Below are positions 60,782-64,000 of a DNA stretch of 64,000 nucleotides, piece by piece. Each line of letters opens with the position of its first letter. Within the stretch, counting starts at the first letter, position 1. This DNA comes from Membranipora membranacea (taxonomy: Eukaryota; Bryozoa; Gymnolaemata; Cheilostomatida; Membraniporidae). The position numbers and the translations under genes are program-made. The stretch is from contig OU612068.1 in the NCBI GenBank assembly GCA_914767715.1, forward strand, positions 16,430,001 through 16,494,000, in the 5' to 3' direction. The notes under the pieces were generated by a model. The model was not told the DNA's origin and did no database searches. It was given only the letters and a program-made list of their open reading frames with translations.

Positions 60782-63700
60782 GTAAATACCTCTTTATGAC
60801 ATGTTGTAGAATAAATATACTATCTTTTTCCTTACAACGCACCCGGCCGGTAGTTGGTTTTTGGTTTGTATTCCGGATATTGTACTCAAATGATACAAAA
60901 ATAACAGCATCACCTAGTTATTGATGGTAATACAAGCTGTTGTAGGCCCTTACTATGTGTATATGTACAGTGTAATGTTAAAAGTAGGCAATCTCGGAAT
61001 AGCCTTTTGAATATTAATAATCATTAACCAAAAGTCCATAATTAGAATATAGTGCTAATTTGTATTTCTTCCGCATATCAGAGTCTGCTGCCTTTTGTTT
61101 TAAACATTTCTTCTCGCTGCTGATGTTACATTAACACTACACTGAGCCCGATGGTGTATATGTATTTATACAAGCACTGATATATATTTTATGGATGATG
61201 GGTACATATCTGGCCCTGAGCAAGCATATGGCTACTCATGTTTGGTTGCTGGACCGCATTCCTCATCCTTGATTGGTCCACAAGTTTAGAATCTAGAATA
61301 GCTGACTCTTGTAAACTTTTGTCAAGCAGATTGCCTGAGTCATATCAATGACTACAAGTACTATTGTCAGAGACCCGCTTATAGGCGACAAGAAGGTCTA
61401 CCACTAGGTAGACACACATTTCGATAATTGCTATGATATGAAATGGTGCCTTGGTACTTGGCTAGTCGTTACATCGAACAACTGTTGCTGGTATAATGGG
61501 TTAAGTCTGGCAGTCTTTCTCTACCAGTAACTCGCAGTCGAAATTCTATATGCAGAATAATATGGTAGACACTAATAAACAGCGATCAATGTTGGAATTT
61601 GATCAAAATCTGTTGTCAATCATCGAGTAAGATGACTCATCATACAGTCGGTAGCTTAGCTATTATCTATTTAGTGCATAGCAGTGGAAAGCTAACTGAT
61701 ATGCCACTGGTCACATGGTCCAGATTTTTTGCTGCCCTCAGACAAACAATGGCAGCAACGTTTTAGATATGACATGAACAATGAGAAGATTTGAGCAAGG
61801 GGGGTTGGATGGGTTTATGTAACTATTTGACATGATCATGTTTCTGCGTTGTCATTCTAGCTGTGTAGGACATACCTTTGGCCTAACACCCACAGTTAAT
61901 GTTTAAAAACTTGAAGATATATGCCTATTTGAAACCTTAATTCTGGAATAATTAATCTCCCTTTCTTCCACCACCGATCCCCATTCCCTACATGTTACTA
62001 TAATCCGCTGGAAGATGCTCTAGTAATTGTGGTCTAATGTGTAACGGTTATGGCATGTAGGTTGTTTTCAACTATGATTAGAAGCATATTTATGGTCTTC
62101 ATCAATTTTGCAGCCATTATCATTGGCAAGCGAGACAGTTCAGTGATGCATGGACTCATTTTTACAGCTATGTGTATGTGATTTGTCACGACAGTAACCA
62201 TTGCACTGAACACGAATGTTACAATGATCATCACGTTCATTATGAATTCATAGCCTTGTTTACAAAAGCTTCAGATAGTCATTTGAGTTTACTTGGCGAA
62301 CAGTGCGAATCATCAAAATCCAATAAACTACCAGCACAGTTTCTCAATCATTGCATTAATGATGGAAGTACTCGCACTGTTCCTTATGCCTACAAGGCGT
62401 ACAAGCTGTGGCTTTCCTAGACTGTTCTTATCATAGAATAATGCTCTTAGTTACAGATTTTGGCTGTGTAATTTGGTTGACAAATGGAATTTTATCTGAA
62501 AGCCATAACAAAGACTATCGAATTGTAGGACTGGGCAAAAGATAATGACATGATATTTGATAGCAAAACAGGTTGTAATATGATAAAAGTGCACAACTAG
62601 AAGCGGTCTTAACTTTGATACATTATGAGAATAGAATTCTTTGCAAAACAGCAGCAGTTCAGCAAGTTACAAATGATTTATATTGTTAGAATTAATGGCA
62701 GCATAGTGAAGATACGAATTGATACATTGTAACTGATCAGTTTTGGATAAATGTCAAAGATTTTGAGCTGAGTATGACAATGCAGATATGTCTAGGCTGG
62801 GATGTGTCCCAAAAAACCTGCGAACCCAACAAGCTCTTGCATGACGATGGTTTAGCCTTTTAACCTGATGAAATAATCATGAACTACAAGTGCAAAGTTC
62901 TCTGATAAGTAGGCAAGCAATGTACTCCCAGATGCCTAGAGTCATTTCTCTCAGCAATGCTGCCGCTGCCCATTTTTACACACCAAGTCATTGCTGCCAA
63001 TGTGCGTTAATTTCAATAATCAATGTTACATATATCTCACTTAGCTTTTGTAAACATAATCATTCACTAATATCCCATCATACATTAATTTACTTGTCTA
63101 CTAATATGCATCTGATAGTTATAATACCTTTGTACTTCTGTGCCCGATAGCCAGAAGTTGTTATGAATTTCACAGCTCAATATAGAAAGACTAAACTTTC
63201 AGCACGCATTAGGAATGTAAGCTTGCAAAATAACATAGATGCCTATACTCTACTAGTGTAGTGTGTGTGTGCAATGGCCTCTGTTTTGAAACCTTGCCCT
63301 GTCAATGTTTATATTAGCTGTGACTAATAATAAAAAGCGTACAACTCATTAACAAGTGAGAACTTAACTTGTGACATGTTTGTCCAAAATGAAAAGAGGG
63401 TATAGTAGTTATTATCAAACCACTGGAAGTGTAAATTATTATATTGAAGCCTCAAAGCTCATGGAAGATGAGTAATTCACAGCTAGTTTACATCAGGAGT
63501 ATTCCTCCTTGGTTTACAGCCGTTTATTCTGATGGTACAGGGTGCTGGGTGGCAACCTTTATGCCAGAGAGACAGACATTTTTTTGGTTAATTGTAGCAA
63601 GGAGCAATTCCTTGATGGTACACTTCACTAAATCTGGAATGTTCAATGAACAATGTTATAACAAGCCATGGAGATAAGAAATTTATAGGCTATTTTGATG

Positions 63701-63967
63701 AATACTTTGAGAATTAACACTACTATCAATGACTATCATGAGTCATTGATGAAAAAGTTGCTGATTAATGAAGCAACAAAGAAAATTCTTTTGTTTCTTC
63801 CCGGAAATTCTTTTGAACTGGGACAGTAAGCTGGTGAAGCTGCGGATGTTCCTGTAGGTCTATAAACTAGATAATCAACTTGGTATGTCGTGTTAAATAC
63901 GGAAATAGTGTTGATGGTACTTTCAAACAGTATCCGTGTTATGTAATCATTTCTCCCTTTGTTGCAG
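60782..63967 (+). other. Intron of G gene in G3
   Basis: About 3.2 kb with no supported gene. The 68- and 82-codon ORFs here also occur in each array unit and are judged spurious. Confidence 0.55.
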
Positions 63968-64000
63968 CAATGAGGATGTATGAGCAGCAACTGGCAGCAA
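63968..64000 (+). CDS. Start of Ala/Gly-rich exon 2, copy G3 (cut by window end)
   Basis: Acceptor GTTGCAG, then the same sequence as 40758-40790. Confidence 0.6.

Larger units (their letters stand above)
59290..64000 (+). repeat. Duplicated block G, copy G3 (single-copy, exon-bearing form)
   Basis: Contains the unamplified version of the array unit (60077-62728, 2652 bp), including exon 1. It continues through 62729-63967 into the start of exon 2 at the window end. This is the reference copy that reveals the deletion in G2. Confidence 0.85.

Overview
This is nuclear DNA of an invertebrate animal. It is AT-rich (roughly 35-38% GC by eye), with intron-split genes, canonical GT/AG splice sites, Kozak-type start contexts, AATAAA signals, a Ty3/gypsy element, a non-LTR retroposon and a tRNA-derived SINE. 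I cannot name the species. There is no bacterial, plasmid or phage signal.

Layout. The window is a mosaic of two duplicated blocks, here called G and H, in the order G1-H1-insert-G2-spacer-H2-spacer-G3. G1 (1-1608), G2 (21156-about 40970) and G3 (about 59290-64000) are copies of one piece of a gene with an N-terminal exon and an Ala/Gly-rich second exon. H1 (1606-8194) and H2 (50843-57366) are copies of an unrecognised five-exon gene for a membrane-anchored protein of about 221 aa. In each H copy the first coding exon exists in five tandem versions, each with its own Kozak ATG, splice donor and conserved 15-codon upstream ORF, followed by one set of constant exons 2-5.

Between H1 and G2 (8195-21155) lie a decayed integrase-core-like fragment (10815-11575), the C-terminal seven exons of a katanin p60-like AAA ATPase on the minus strand (15249-12248), and a minus-strand Ty3/gypsy retrotransposon (about 16050-21155). 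The element keeps one LTR, a tRNA-Leu-type primer site, gag, a canonical -1 frameshift site and the start of the protease. It then jumps by internal deletion into integrase. Integrase carries an extra C-terminal extension with two zinc-finger-like motifs and a coiled coil. No second LTR was found.

G2 contains exactly nine head-to-tail copies of a 1958-bp unit (21889-39510), nearly identical to one another. Comparison with single-copy G3 shows that every unit carries the same 712-bp deletion, which removed the first exon of the G gene, plus a 19-nt filler. The deletion therefore came before the amplification.

Between G2 and H2 are a 5'-truncated, decayed non-LTR reverse transcriptase (about 44037-45900), an intronless TATA-driven gene for a small membrane protein with PSAP and two PPxY motifs (46945-47430), and a SINE (about 49658). 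Because the G and H copies differ by only about 1-2%, both recent segmental duplication and two haplotypes assembled in tandem must be considered.
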